Positions 1 through 10,736 of a stretch of DNA of 64,000 bases are shown piece after piece. The stretch's first letter is position 1. Every line of letters starts with the position of its first letter. This stretch comes from Pomphorhynchus laevis (taxonomy: Eukaryota; Acanthocephala; Palaeacanthocephala; Echinorhynchida; Pomphorhynchidae): contig WNNJ02001601.1 of the NCBI GenBank assembly GCA_012934845.2, positions 1-64,000 on the forward strand. The letters are read 5' to 3'. The notes beneath the pieces were generated by a model. The model made no database searches. It saw only the letters and a list, made by a program, of their open reading frames with translations, and was not told the DNA's origin. The position numbers and the translations under genes are program-made.

Positions 1-302
1 GCTTATATATAGTCATCTTATTCACTGTCATATTTGTCAATGAGACGACGACACTTCCACAATAAACTGAAAATTATGACTACCTAATATGACAATTGCG
101 GCTGAAATTAAGTAAAGGTATAGACGAGTCTACATAGATCCGTATCCTACGGTACATTGACGCTACACAAGCTGTTCTTATTCAACTCTCGAGATAATAA
201 AGCTGAACTTTTATTAATTTCACGGCATAGGAAACAATTTTGAATGACTATTATTTGAAAATTGTAAAAAGCAAATTTTTCTGTTTGAAAAAATTATTAT
301 TA

Positions 303-803
303 TTAATATATCTTTTTCTTTTTGTTACAGCACATTAACATATTAAAAATTCTTAAAGTTGTTTGTTTTAATCGTCGCCATCTAAGAAGTTTCTTGTTTC
401 TAAAGATGCTGATATCTTCTCCTGGCTTAACCAGATCGAGAACGCTGTAATCTAAATCCATCAGACGTTGCCCTATCTGGTTAAGCCAAGTTTGATCTCG
501 ATTATTTTGCATATTAAATTTATTTACTTTGAAGTTTTCTGGCAGATTTGAGTCTGATATTAATTTATCTGATCCAAGCCAATCCTCTTCTTCATATTGT
601 ATAAATTTTACATTGTACCTATGATTTGTCATGGTCGCTTTATTGCAATGCTCAATTCGCTTAATTTTTCCTTTGCTGACATCCATATTTCTTACTCTCA
701 GTTGAAAGAACACAAAAGCAAATAGAGCAATAAAGCTTGTATAACCAACTATTACAGTCATAAACATACTATATGTAGAGATCATTTTGCACACATAGAT
801 CAT
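303..803 (-). CDS. 166-aa protein of unknown function, array copy 1
   Basis: Open frame of 166 codons on the minus strand; I do not recognise the family. Residues about 8-33 form one strongly hydrophobic segment (VIVGYTSFIALFAFVFF core), suggesting a membrane anchor. The rest is hydrophilic and ends in a basic tail with CC and KKKK. A second methionine at residue 7 could be the start. The segment around LNQIGQRL...LVKPGEDISI (residues about 107-132) has a diverged relative on the opposite strand of each unit (4381-4509 here), so this is a piece of a small duplicated gene family. It may be one exon of a longer gene, a captured host gene fragment or an accessory ORF of the array. Against copy 2 I count about six amino-acid-changing and two silent differences, which does not show purifying selection. 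Confidence 0.55.
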   Translation of the reverse strand: MIYVCKMISTYSMFMTVIVGYTSFIALFAFVFFQLRVRNMDVSKGKIKRIEHCNKATMTNHRYNVKFIQYEEEDWLGSDKLISDSNLPENFKVNKFNMQNNRDQTWLNQIGQRLMDLDYSVLDLVKPGEDISIFRNKKLLRWRRLKQTTLRIFNMLMCCNKKKKIY

Positions 804-1025
804 TAATCATGACCTTTTAATGAACGTCAGATTGTCATGGTTACAAATTAAATTCAAATTAATTAGAATAATTCTAAACAGCGTATCAGAGTTCTTCTAT
901 TTTTTATAAATATCAATAAAAAATAATGATAATTAATAAATGAAAAATAAATAATAACCGAATAATAATTCTGAATAATATACGATATGAACAAAAAAGA
1001 AATAAAAGCCATCTTGAAGAAAAAA

Positions 1026-1066
1026 TATGTTATCAGTATTCAGCCCATGTTTCTCTACCCAACATA
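1026..1066 (-). other. Naiad 3'-end hairpin in the tandem 3' fragment
   Basis: TATGTT and AACATA pair across a 29-nt loop containing the conserved GGGTAGAG block. The same structure recurs at 1379-1419, 6058-6098 and, with a different stem, at 21699-21748. It marks the 3' end of Naiad copies. Confidence 0.55.
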
Positions 1067-1378
1067 GCAGCGAGGCCAAATGCTTGCTAATTATTTATTA
1101 CTGTTATACAAATTTCCTCTTTAGAATTTTAATTTATTAATAATATATTGTTGATTTGTAAACTTTACAATTTTGTTTGTGATTCAAATATGTATCTATC
1201 AAATTGTTGAAATGATTTTGAAGATAAACAAAATATAATATCATAAGCACTTTTTAAAATTTCAATATGTAGTGTAATATATTTTATATTTTATGATATA
1301 TAATTATTGGAGCTGGATCAAAAGATGAAGAAATTGGCTTTAACATTATAAAGACTAGATGTCATCAGGACTAAGTGA

Positions 1379-3880
1379 TATGTTATCAGGTTTCGGCCCC
1401 TGTTCCTCTACCCAACATAACAGTTAGGCCAAAGACATGCTAATGATGTATTTCGTCTGATAAAACTATCTAGTAACTTATTCTCGTACAAAGTATATTA
1501 TTTATTATCAATTCATAAAAATTTTGCACTAATGATTTTATATTTATTTTTAATATTATTGTGTTGATTTATATTTTAAACTATTTTCCGTTTGATGGTA
1601 TTTTTGAAGTAACCTAGTTTAAAATATGCATCTATTAAATTACTTTAATGATGTTTAAGAAAACAAATATCGTCGTTACTATTTGTTGTAATTCATAAAA
1701 TTTCTTGATTTTATGCATTATATTTAATATTATATAGTATGCAGAAATGCTCATGCAAAAATATGTTTCTTGTAAATTTAAATATGTCATCTTTACGATA
1801 TAAATTAATAGTAGTTTTAGTTTATGTTAATTTAATGTTCATATCTAGATATACACCTTCTTTATCATTAATATTGGTTTTATTAAGAATAAGTCTACTC
1901 GGATAAATTTGTTCACTAATTCAATTAAAATTATTAGAATTAAATGCACATATATCATCAATGTATCGAAACATATTTATTAAACATATATTATATTTTG
2001 ATTTAAATTATTAACAGTTTTGAAAAAATTCATATTCTATACAGCTTAAAAATAAATCAGTTGTCATTGAGATACCATTACCTCTCATTGGAACACCTTT
2101 TGTTTGTCAAAATATAGATGTCCTTACTTTTATAACTATTTAATAGCATTTTTCTTAATTCACAATTTACAATTAATTTTAGATTTTCGGTACATAAATG
2201 TTCATTTATTTAAAAACAATAAAGATTTTTGCAATTGCATTCTTTTTACAGAATGTTTCTAATATGATCATTACATATTGATTTCAATTCTTTTTTTACA
2301 ATTTATTGTTCCTATGACGATAAAATATCAAGAAATATGTTTACTTTAATATGATAACATTATTTATTTAAATTTTAGTATTATTTAAGGCTCTCTATTT
2401 TTGTTATCTATACATTTATTAATGAAGTATATGGTTAATGAATATTGGTTCATATTATTTGCATTTATTGACTCACTGATGAGTCATTGTTAGTTTACGC
2501 AGCAGTCTACAGGTCCAAGCAGGAGAAGTATCTGGTACTGATGAGTCTAAACAATAATGATACGGCCCAGCGTTAGGCTGTGTTTGTTTTCTATTATTTC
2601 TTTACTTTTAGCATTATTTAAGTCCCTCTCTATATTTATGTTATCTACACATATATTAATGAAGTATATTGTTAATGTATATTGGTTCTACTTAGTATTA
2701 ACATTTATTGTCCGATGATAGTATTTCTATTACAATAACTGTATATTATACAACTTAATTTATCAAATTCTTTAATTTATTTTCAATTCATTAAACAAAT
2801 GATATCTTCAGAAAAATTTTGTCATATTTGCTTAAAGATCTTTTAGCTTATTATCTCGTAAATGTTGATTTAATATTTGTAATTGTTCATATATAGGCAT
2901 ATCTTATATAATATTTTTCTCTATTTTTATATTCCTTTTATCGCCATGAGTTATTGGCTTGCGTTTTACTGGATTATTATAACATGTTGTTTATTAATTA
3001 CTTTATCAATTCTTCCAATTCCTTGTACCACGTCATTAAATTTTAATAGATACATGGAATTAAGCGTTTCAATCTAAAAATCTTCTATATATAATTATTT
3101 TTGATTTGAAATTGACTTATTTCCTTTAACAATATGTTCTAAAATAATTAATTTACAATATCCCATATAATGTACTACTAATCTCATATGTTTATGAAAA
3201 TAGTTTGACTATTATGCAGTATTCCGAACTTCTAACGATGGACAGGAAGAAGAAAGACGTGTTATAAAATGAATTCTTTTTACAAGTATCTAATTCCTTA
3301 CACCGGGTCATTCAATCCATATGGTCACATGGAATTAAGCGTTTTAATCAACATCTCTTCTCTATTAATAGTTTTTGATTTAATATTGACTTAATTTCTT
3401 CAATAACATATCCTTAAATAAATAACTTAAAGGTGTTTAATATCATGTCCTATTAATCTCATATGTTTATGAAATATAGTTTGACTATTATACTGTATAT
3501 TATATATGTCTTACCTAAAAACAGTTTTTAACATTTGATTTTCCAATATATTGCAATCCACATGTACACTGTATTAGATACACTACAACTGCGGTATTGC
3601 CGTTACTATTATTATTAATATTTAATGAAAGACATTTGTTTGTCGTATTACGTACAATACAATTATTATTTATAACATCACAAACTATACAATTTTCTCT
3701 GTTACATTTAATAAATCTAAAATTAAAATGCTTAGTATTTACGTATTATTATGATCTTATGGTTTACATGTTACATTTGCAAAGTTGTGATTATTTAAGT
3801 AGCTTTTTCAGTGTCGCATTTTAATTTTGTAAAATCAGACTAAATTTAGCACGTGCAATCTAACAGCATCTGACCGGGCG
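1379..3880 (-). mobile_element. Decayed Naiad Penelope-like element, array unit 1
   Basis: Read on the minus strand, this holds diverged pieces of the Naiad seen better at 14264-15945 and 19792-21990. Near 3590-3830 is the zinc-finger and GIY-YIG endonuclease start (KNCIVCDVIN, VVYLIQCTCGLQYIGK). Near 2231-2239 is the CxC linker (TGCAATTGC read on minus). Near 1900-2110 are RT motifs (GVPM, FRYIDDIC). The nuclease lies upstream of the RT, the permuted order known for Naiads. The element is broken in many places. A 41-nt hairpin closes the 3' end at 1379-1419, followed on the minus strand by a second, more diverged Naiad 3' fragment at 1026-1320, a tandem arrangement typical of PLEs. A segment near 2390-2700 is partly duplicated around a 110-bp insert. 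Confidence 0.8.
2538..2582 (+). ncRNA. Hammerhead-like relic in array unit 1
   Basis: Contains the hammerhead core CTGATGA (2538-2544), then a stretch in the GAAA position that reads GATA, then a 6-bp stem (ACGGCC with GGCTGT) around an 8-nt loop. In unit 2 the GAAA is intact. The base after stem III is G, which is not a cleavable position, and helix I is not evident. This looks like a dead hammerhead, a motif known from canonical PLEs and other retroelements. Confidence 0.35.
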
Positions 3881-4380
3881 CATTGTAACAGACATGTATG
3901 AAGCTCGTTTTTAAAAGAACGTACAACGAAAAACTTTTAAACGTTTATAGACACTGTCTCTATATATTTACGATTGCACTGTGAATCCCAGCCATCAAAG
4001 GAACCGATAAACTGTTGCAAACTATGCAGCGATTCGGCATGCTTAATGTGTAAGCTTAAACGCTACACACAAATGCAATAGCCCATCGCTTACATTTTAC
4101 TTCTTAAAATTTGTAAATTTTATAAAATTATAAAATTATAAAATTTATATTTATAAATTATATAAAATGTATAGATTATAAGATTTTTCCAAATTTAAAT
4201 TCAAATTTTATATAGATGATATTAATTTTATTTTGATGATTTAATTTATTATCGATGACTTTTTGATGATACCTAAATTAATGTGTCCACTTGTTGAATA
4301 AAAATTATTAGATTAATACGCATATATCCTCAATATACCGGAACATATATCACAGACGAAATGATTAAAGTCAAGCATTG

Positions 4381-4509
4381 ATCAACCAGATATGGAAGCG
4401 GCTGTTAGATAAAGATTTCAGCGTTCTCAATCTGGTTAAACCAGGAGAAGACGTTAGCATAATAAAATTAAACGGTCTAACGGAAAATTTATTTGAATTC
4501 GGCATTTAG
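4381..4509 (+). pseudogene. Inverted paralogue fragment of the 166-aa ORF (unit 1)
   Basis: Forty-two codons in frame (INQIWKRLL...DFSVLNLVKPGEDVSI) align with residues about 107-132 of the 166-aa ORF (LNQIGQRL...YSVLDLVKPGEDISI), but on the opposite strand and clearly diverged at nucleotide level. After GEDVSI the relic ends in its own LNGLTENLFEFGI and a stop. About 120 bp further on the same strand a 31-codon hydrophobic frame (4627-4722, MKAVFVILEAGMSVF...) may belong to the same old gene. The unit therefore holds two ancient paralogues in opposite orientation. Confidence 0.65.
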
Positions 4510-4981
4510 TTTTTGATATGCGATCACTGATTTGCTCTCAAGTACAACTAGAACCGGTCTGGCACGATGTACCGAAAACATTACTTTAAAAAAAAGCTAA
4601 AACCACTGATTATCAAGGACGGTGGAATGAAAGCCGTTTTCGTTATTCTGGAAGCGGGAATGAGTGTATTTACAATGATGCTTATATATAGTCATCTTAT
4701 TCACTGTCATATTTGTCAATGAGACGACGACACTTCCACAATAAACTGAAAATTATGACTACCTAATATGACAATTGCGGCTGAAATTAAGTAAAGGTAT
4801 AGACGAGTCTACATAGATCCGTATCCTACGGAACATTGACGCTACACAAGCTGTTCTTATTCAACTCTCGAGATAATAAAGCTGAACTTTTATTAATTTC
4901 ACGGCATAGGAAACAATTTTGAATGACTATTATTTGAAAATTGTAAAAAGCAAATTTTTCTGTTTGAAAAAATTATTATTA

Positions 4982-5482
4982 TTAATATATCTTTTTCTTT
5001 TTGTTACAGCACATTAACATATTAAAAATTCTTGAAGTTGTTTGTTTTAATCGTCGCCATCTAAGAAGTTTCTTGTTTCTAAAGATGCTGATATCTTCTC
5101 CTGGCTTAACCATATCGAGAGCGCTGTAATCTAAATCCATCAGACGTTGTCCTATCTGGTTAAGCCATGTTTGATCTCGATTATTTTGCATATTAAATTT
5201 ATTTACTTTGAAGTTTTCTGGCAGATTTGAGTCTGATATTAATTTATCTGATCCAAGCCAATCCTCTTCTTCATATTGTATAAATTTTACATTGTACCTA
5301 TGATTTGTCATGGTCGCTTTATTGCAATGCTCAATTCGCTTAATTTTTCCTTTGCTGACATCCATATTTCTTACTCTCAGTTGAAAGAACACAATAGCAA
5401 ATAGAGCAATAAAGCTTGTATAACCAACTATTACAGTCATCAACATATTATATGTAGAGATCATTTTGCACACATAGATCAT
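4982..5482 (-). CDS. 166-aa protein of unknown function, array copy 2
   Basis: Second array copy of the same minus-strand frame, full length and uninterrupted. It differs from copy 1 at about six residues (for example S12N, F14L, F30I, V119A), and most nucleotide differences change an amino acid. The N-terminal hydrophobic segment and the LVKPGED motif region (written LDMVKPGED here) are kept. No promoter or polyadenylation context distinguishes it from the other copies. Whether any copy is expressed cannot be read from the sequence. Confidence 0.5.
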   Translation of the reverse strand: MIYVCKMISTYNMLMTVIVGYTSFIALFAIVFFQLRVRNMDVSKGKIKRIEHCNKATMTNHRYNVKFIQYEEEDWLGSDKLISDSNLPENFKVNKFNMQNNRDQTWLNQIGQRLMDLDYSALDMVKPGEDISIFRNKKLLRWRRLKQTTSRIFNMLMCCNKKKKIY

Positions 5483-6057
5483 TAATCATGTCCTTTTAAT
5501 GAACGTCAGATTGTCATGGTTACAAATTAAATTCAAATTAATTAGAATAATTCTAAACAGCGTATCAGAGTTCTTCTATTTTTTATAAATATCAATAAAA
5601 AATAATGATAATTAATAAATGAAAAATAAATAATAACCGAATAATAATTCTGAATAATATACGATATAAACAAAAAAGAAATAAAAGCCATCTTGAAGAA
5701 AAAATATGTTATCAGTATTCAGCCCATGTTTCTCTACCCAACATAGCAGCGAGGCCAAATGCTTGCTAATTATTTATTACTGTTATACAAATTTCCTCTT
5801 TAGAATTTTAATTTATTAATAATATATTGTTGATTTGTAAACTTTACAATTTTGTTTGTGATTCAAATATGTATCTACCAAATTGTTGAAATAATTTTGA
5901 AGATAAACAAAATATAATATCATAAGCACTTTTTAAAATTTCAATATGTAGTGTAATATATTTTATATTTTATGATATATAATTATTGGAGCTGGATCAA
6001 AAGATGAAGAAATTGGCTTTAACATTATAAAGACTAGATGTCATCAGGACTAAGTGA

Positions 6058-8559
6058 TATGTTATCAGGTTTCGGCCCCTGTTCCTCTACCCAACATAAC
6101 AGTTAGGCCAAAGACATGCTAATGATGTATTTCGTCTGATAAAACTATCTAGTAACTTATTCTCGTACAAAGTATATTATTTATTATCAATTCATAAAAA
6201 TTTTGCACTAATGATTTTATATTTATTTTTAATATTATTGTGTTGATTTATATTTTAAACTATTTTCCGTTTGATGGTATTTTTGAAGTAACCTAGTTTA
6301 AAATATGCATCTATTAAATTACTTTAATGATGTTTAAGAAAACAAATATCGTCGTTACTATTTGTTGTAATTCATAAAATTTCTTGATTTTATGCATTAT
6401 ATTTAATATTATATAGTATGCAGAAATGCTCATGCAAAAATATGTTTCTTGTAAATTTAAATATGTCATCTTTACGATATAAATTAATAGTAGTTTTAGT
6501 TAATGTTAATTTAATGTTCATATCTAGATATACACCTTCTTTATCATTAATATTGGTTTTATTAAGAATAAGTCTACTCGGATAAATTTGTTCACTAATT
6601 CAATTAAAATTATTAGAATTAAATGCACATATATCATCAATGTATCGAAACATATTTATTAAACATATATTATATTTTGATTTAAATTATTCACAGTTAT
6701 GAAAAAATTCATATTCTATACAGCTTAAAAATAAATCAGTTGTCATTGAGATACCATTACCTCTCATTGGAACACCTTTTGTTTGTCAAAATATAGATGT
6801 CCTTACTTTTATAACTATTTAATAGCATTTTTCTTAATTCACAATTTACAATTAATTTTAGATTTTCGGTACATAAATGTTCATTTATTTAAAAACAATA
6901 AAGATTTTTGCAATTGCATTCTTTTTACAGAATGTTTCTAATATGATCATTACATATTGATTTCAATTCTTTTTTTACAATTTATTGTTCCTATGACGAT
7001 AAAATATCAAGAAATATGTTTACTTAAATATGATAACATTATTTATTAAATTTTAGTATTATTTAAGGCTCTCTATTTTTGTTATCTATACATTTATTAA
7101 TGAAGTATATGGTTAATGAATATTGGTTCATATTATTTGCATTTATTGACTCACTGATGAGTCATTGTTAGTTTACGCAGCAGTCTACAGGTCCAAGCAG
7201 GAGAAGTATCTGGTACTGATGAGTCTAAACAATAATGAAACGGCCCAGCGTTAGGCTGTGTTTGTTATCTATTATTTCTTTACTTTTAGTATTATTTAAG
7301 TCTCTCTATATTTGTGTTATCTACACATATATTAATGAAGTATATTGTTAACGTATATTGGTTCTACTTAATATTAACATTTATTGTCCGATGATAGTAT
7401 TTCTATTACAATAACTGTATATTATACAACTTAATTTATCAAATTCTTTAATTTATTTTCAATTCATTAAACAAATGATATCTTCAGAAAAATTTTGTCA
7501 TATTTGCTTAAAGATCTTTTAGCTTATTATCTCGTAAATGTTGATTTAATATTTGTAATTGTTCATATATAGGCATATCTTATATAATATTTTTACTCTA
7601 TTTTTATATTCCTTTTATCGCCATGAGTTATTGGCTTGCGTTTTATTGGATTATTATAACATGTTGTTTATTAATTACTTTACCAATTCTGCCAATTCCT
7701 TGTACCACGTCATTTAATTTTAATAGATACATGGAATTAAGCGTTTCAATCCAAAAATCTTCTATATATAATTAATTTTTGATTTGAAATTGACTTATTT
7801 CCTTTAACAATATGTTCTAAAATAATTAATTTACAATATCCCATATAATGTACTACTAATCTCATATGTTTATGAAAATAGTTTGACTATTATGCAGTAT
7901 TCCGAACTTCTAACGATGGACAGGAAGAAGAAAGACGTGTTATAAAATGAATTCTTTTTACAAGTATCTAATTCCTTACACCGGGTCATTCAATCCATAT
8001 GGTTACATGGAATTAAGCGTTTTAATCAACATCTCTTCTCTTTTAATAGTTTTTGATTTAATATTGACTTAATTTCTTCAATAACATATTCTAAAATAAA
8101 TAACTTAAAGGTGTTTAATATCATGTCCTATTAATCTCATATGTTTATGAAATATAGTTTGACTATTATGCTGTATATTATATATGTCTTGCCTAAATCC
8201 AGTTTTTAACATTTGATTTTCCTATATATTGCAATCCACATGTACACTGTATTAGATACACTACAACTGCGGTATTGCCGTTACTATTATTATTAATATT
8301 TAATGAAAGACATTTGTTTGTCGTATTACGTACAATACAATTATTATTTATAACATCACAAACTATACAATTTTCTCTGTTACATTTAATAAATCTAAAA
8401 TTAAAATGCTTAGTATTTACGTATTATTATGATCTTATGGTTTACATGTTACATTTGCAAAGTTGTGATTATTTAAGTAGCTTTTTCAGTGTCGCATTTT
8501 AATTTTGTAAAATCAGACTAAATTTAGCACGTGCAATCTAACAGCATCTGACGGGGCGC
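6058..8559 (-). mobile_element. Decayed Naiad Penelope-like element, array unit 2
   Basis: Array counterpart of the Naiad relic in unit 1, with the same domain order on the minus strand (endonuclease near 8270-8510, CxC linker, RT, 3' hairpin at 6058-6098) and the same tandem 3' fragment at about 5705-6000. It shares the structural lesions of unit 1, so the Naiad was already decayed before the unit was amplified. Confidence 0.8.
7216..7260 (+). ncRNA. Hammerhead-like relic in array unit 2
   Basis: CTGATGA at 7216-7222, GAAA at 7237-7240, then stem III of six pairs (ACGGCC 7240-7245 with GGCTGT 7254-7259) around the loop CAGCGTTA. Helix II is weak (GTC against AAT), as if three bases of an ancestral GACGAAA were lost. 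The cleavage-site base is G. The core order matches a type I hammerhead, but activity is unlikely. It lies antisense to the surrounding Naiad relic. Confidence 0.4.
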
Positions 8560-9058
8560 ACTGTAACAGACATGTATGAAGCTCGTTTTTAAAAGAACGT
8601 ACAACGAAAAACTTTTAAACGTTTATAGACACTGTCTCTATATATTTACGATTGCACTGTGAATCCCAGCCATCAAAGGAACCGATAAACTGTTGCAAAC
8701 TATGCAGCGATTCGGCATGCTTAATGTGTAAGCTTAAACGCTACACACAAATGCAATAGCCCATCGCTTACATTTTACTTCTTAAAATTTGTAAATTTTC
8801 TAAACCTTTAAAATTATATAATTTATATTTATAAATTATATAAAATGTATAGATTATAAGATTTTTCCAAATTTAAATTCAAATTTTATAAAGATGATAT
8901 TAATTTTATTTTGATGATTTAATTTATTATCGATGACTTTTTGATGATACCTAAATAAATGTGTCCACTTGTTGAATAAAAATTATTAGATTAATACGCA
9001 TATATCCTCAATATATCGGAACATATATCACAGACGAAATGATTAAACTCAAGCATTG

Positions 9059-9187
9059 ATGAACCAGATAAGGAAGCGGCTGTTAGATTCAGATTTCAGC
9101 GTTCTTAATCTGGTTAAGCCAGGAGAAGACGTTAGCATAATAAAATTAAACGGTCTAACGGAAAATTTATTTGAATTCGGCATTTAG
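9059..9187 (+). pseudogene. Inverted paralogue fragment of the 166-aa ORF (unit 2)
   Basis: Unit 2 equivalent of the relic at 4381-4509; here the segment begins with ATG (MNQIRKRLLDSDFSVLNLVKPGED) and runs 42 codons to the same stop. The following hydrophobic frame is shifted by a 1-bp difference in this unit. Confidence 0.6.
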
Positions 9188-9660
9188 TTTTTGATATGCG
9201 ATCACTGATTTGCTCTCAAGTACAACTAGAACCGGTCTGGCACGATGTACCGAAAACATTACTTTTAAGAAAAACACTAAAACCACTGATTATCAAGCAC
9301 GGTGAAATGAAAGCCGTTTTGCCATTCTGGAAGCGGGAATGAGTGTATTTACTATGATGCTTTTATATAGTCATCTTATTCACTGTCATATTTGTCAAGG
9401 AGACGACGACAGTTCCACAATCAACTGAAAATTATGACTACCTTATATGACAATTGCGGCTGAAATTAAGTAAAGGTATAGACGAGTCTACATAGATCCG
9501 TTTCCTACGGTACATTGACGCTACACAAGCTGTTCTTATTCAACTCTCGAGATAATAAAGATGAACTTTTATTAATTTCACGGCGTAGGAAACAATTTTG
9601 AATGACTATTATTTTAAAATTGTTAAAAGCAAATTTTTTTGTTTGAAAAAATTATTATTA

Positions 9661-10161
9661 TTAATATATCTTTTTCTTTTTGTTACAGCACATTAACATA
9701 TTAAAAATTCTTGAAGTTGTTTGTTTTAATCGTCGCCATCTAAGAAGTTTCTTATTTCTAAAGATGCTGATATCTTCTCCTGGCTTAACCAGATCGAGAA
9801 CGCTGTAATCTAAATCCATCAGACGTTGCCCTATCTGGTTAAGCCTAGTTTGATCTCGATTATTTTGCATATTAAATTTATTTACTTTAAAGTTTTCTGG
9901 CAGATTTGAGTCTGATATTAATTTATCTGATCCAAGCCAATCCTCTTCTTCATATTGTATACATTTTACATTGTACCTATGATTTGTCATGGTCGCTTTA
10001 TTGCAATGCTCAATTCGCTTAATTTTTCCTTTGCTGACATCCATATTTCTTATTCTCAGTTGATAAAACACAATAGCAAATAGAGCAATAACGCTTGTAT
10101 AACCAACTATTACAGTCATAAACATATTATATGTAAAGATCATTTTGCACACATAGATCAT
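9661..10161 (-). CDS. 166-aa protein of unknown function, array copy 3
   Basis: Third array copy, still open for 166 codons, with its own changes (IFTYN near the start, SVIALFAIVFYQLRIRN in the membrane segment, VKCIQY, QTRLNQ). Keeping an open frame through three copies may only reflect recent duplication, since the copies are close in nucleotide sequence overall. Confidence 0.5.
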   Translation of the reverse strand: MIYVCKMIFTYNMFMTVIVGYTSVIALFAIVFYQLRIRNMDVSKGKIKRIEHCNKATMTNHRYNVKCIQYEEEDWLGSDKLISDSNLPENFKVNKFNMQNNRDQTRLNQIGQRLMDLDYSVLDLVKPGEDISIFRNKKLLRWRRLKQTTSRIFNMLMCCNKKKKIY

Positions 10162-10736
10162 TAATCATGTCCTTTTAATGAACGTCAGATTGTCATGGTT
10201 ACAAATTAAATTCAAATTAATTAGAATAATTCTAAACAGCGTATCAGAGTTCTTCTATTTTTTATAAATATCAATAAAAAATAATGATAATTAATAAATG
10301 AAAAATAAATAATAACCGAATAATAATTCTGAATAATATACGATATAAACAAAAAAGAAATAAAAGCCATCTTGAAGAAAAAATATGTTATCAGTATTCA
10401 GCCCATGTTTCTCTACCCAACATAGCAGCGAGGCCAAATGCTTGCTAATTATTTATTACTGTTATACAAATTTCCTCTTTAGAATTTTAATTTATTAATA
10501 ATATATTGTTGATTTGTTAATTTTACAATTTTGTTTGTGATTCAAATATGTATCTATCAAATTGTTGAAATGATTTTGAAGATAAACAAAATATAATATC
10601 ATAAGCACTTTTTAAAATTTCAATATGTAGTGTAATATATTTTATATTTTATGATATATAATTATTGGAGCTGGATCAAAAGATGAAGAAATTGGCTTTA
10701 AGATTATAAAGACTAGAGGTCATCAGGACTAAGTGA

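Noticed and set aside
2476-2490. Second CTGATGAGTC as another hammerhead
   Set aside because: No GAAA or stem III follows in workable distance; only the copy at 2538 has the rest of the core.
2883-3077. 64-codon hydrophobic frame as a membrane protein
   Set aside because: Lies antisense within the decayed Naiad, is not preserved in unit 2 or 3 and has no recognisable features.
3597-3824. 75-codon plus-strand hydrophobic frame, repeated at 8275-8502 and 12648-12851
   Set aside because: It is the antisense of the Naiad zinc-finger/GIY-YIG region; the minus-strand reading has the real motifs.
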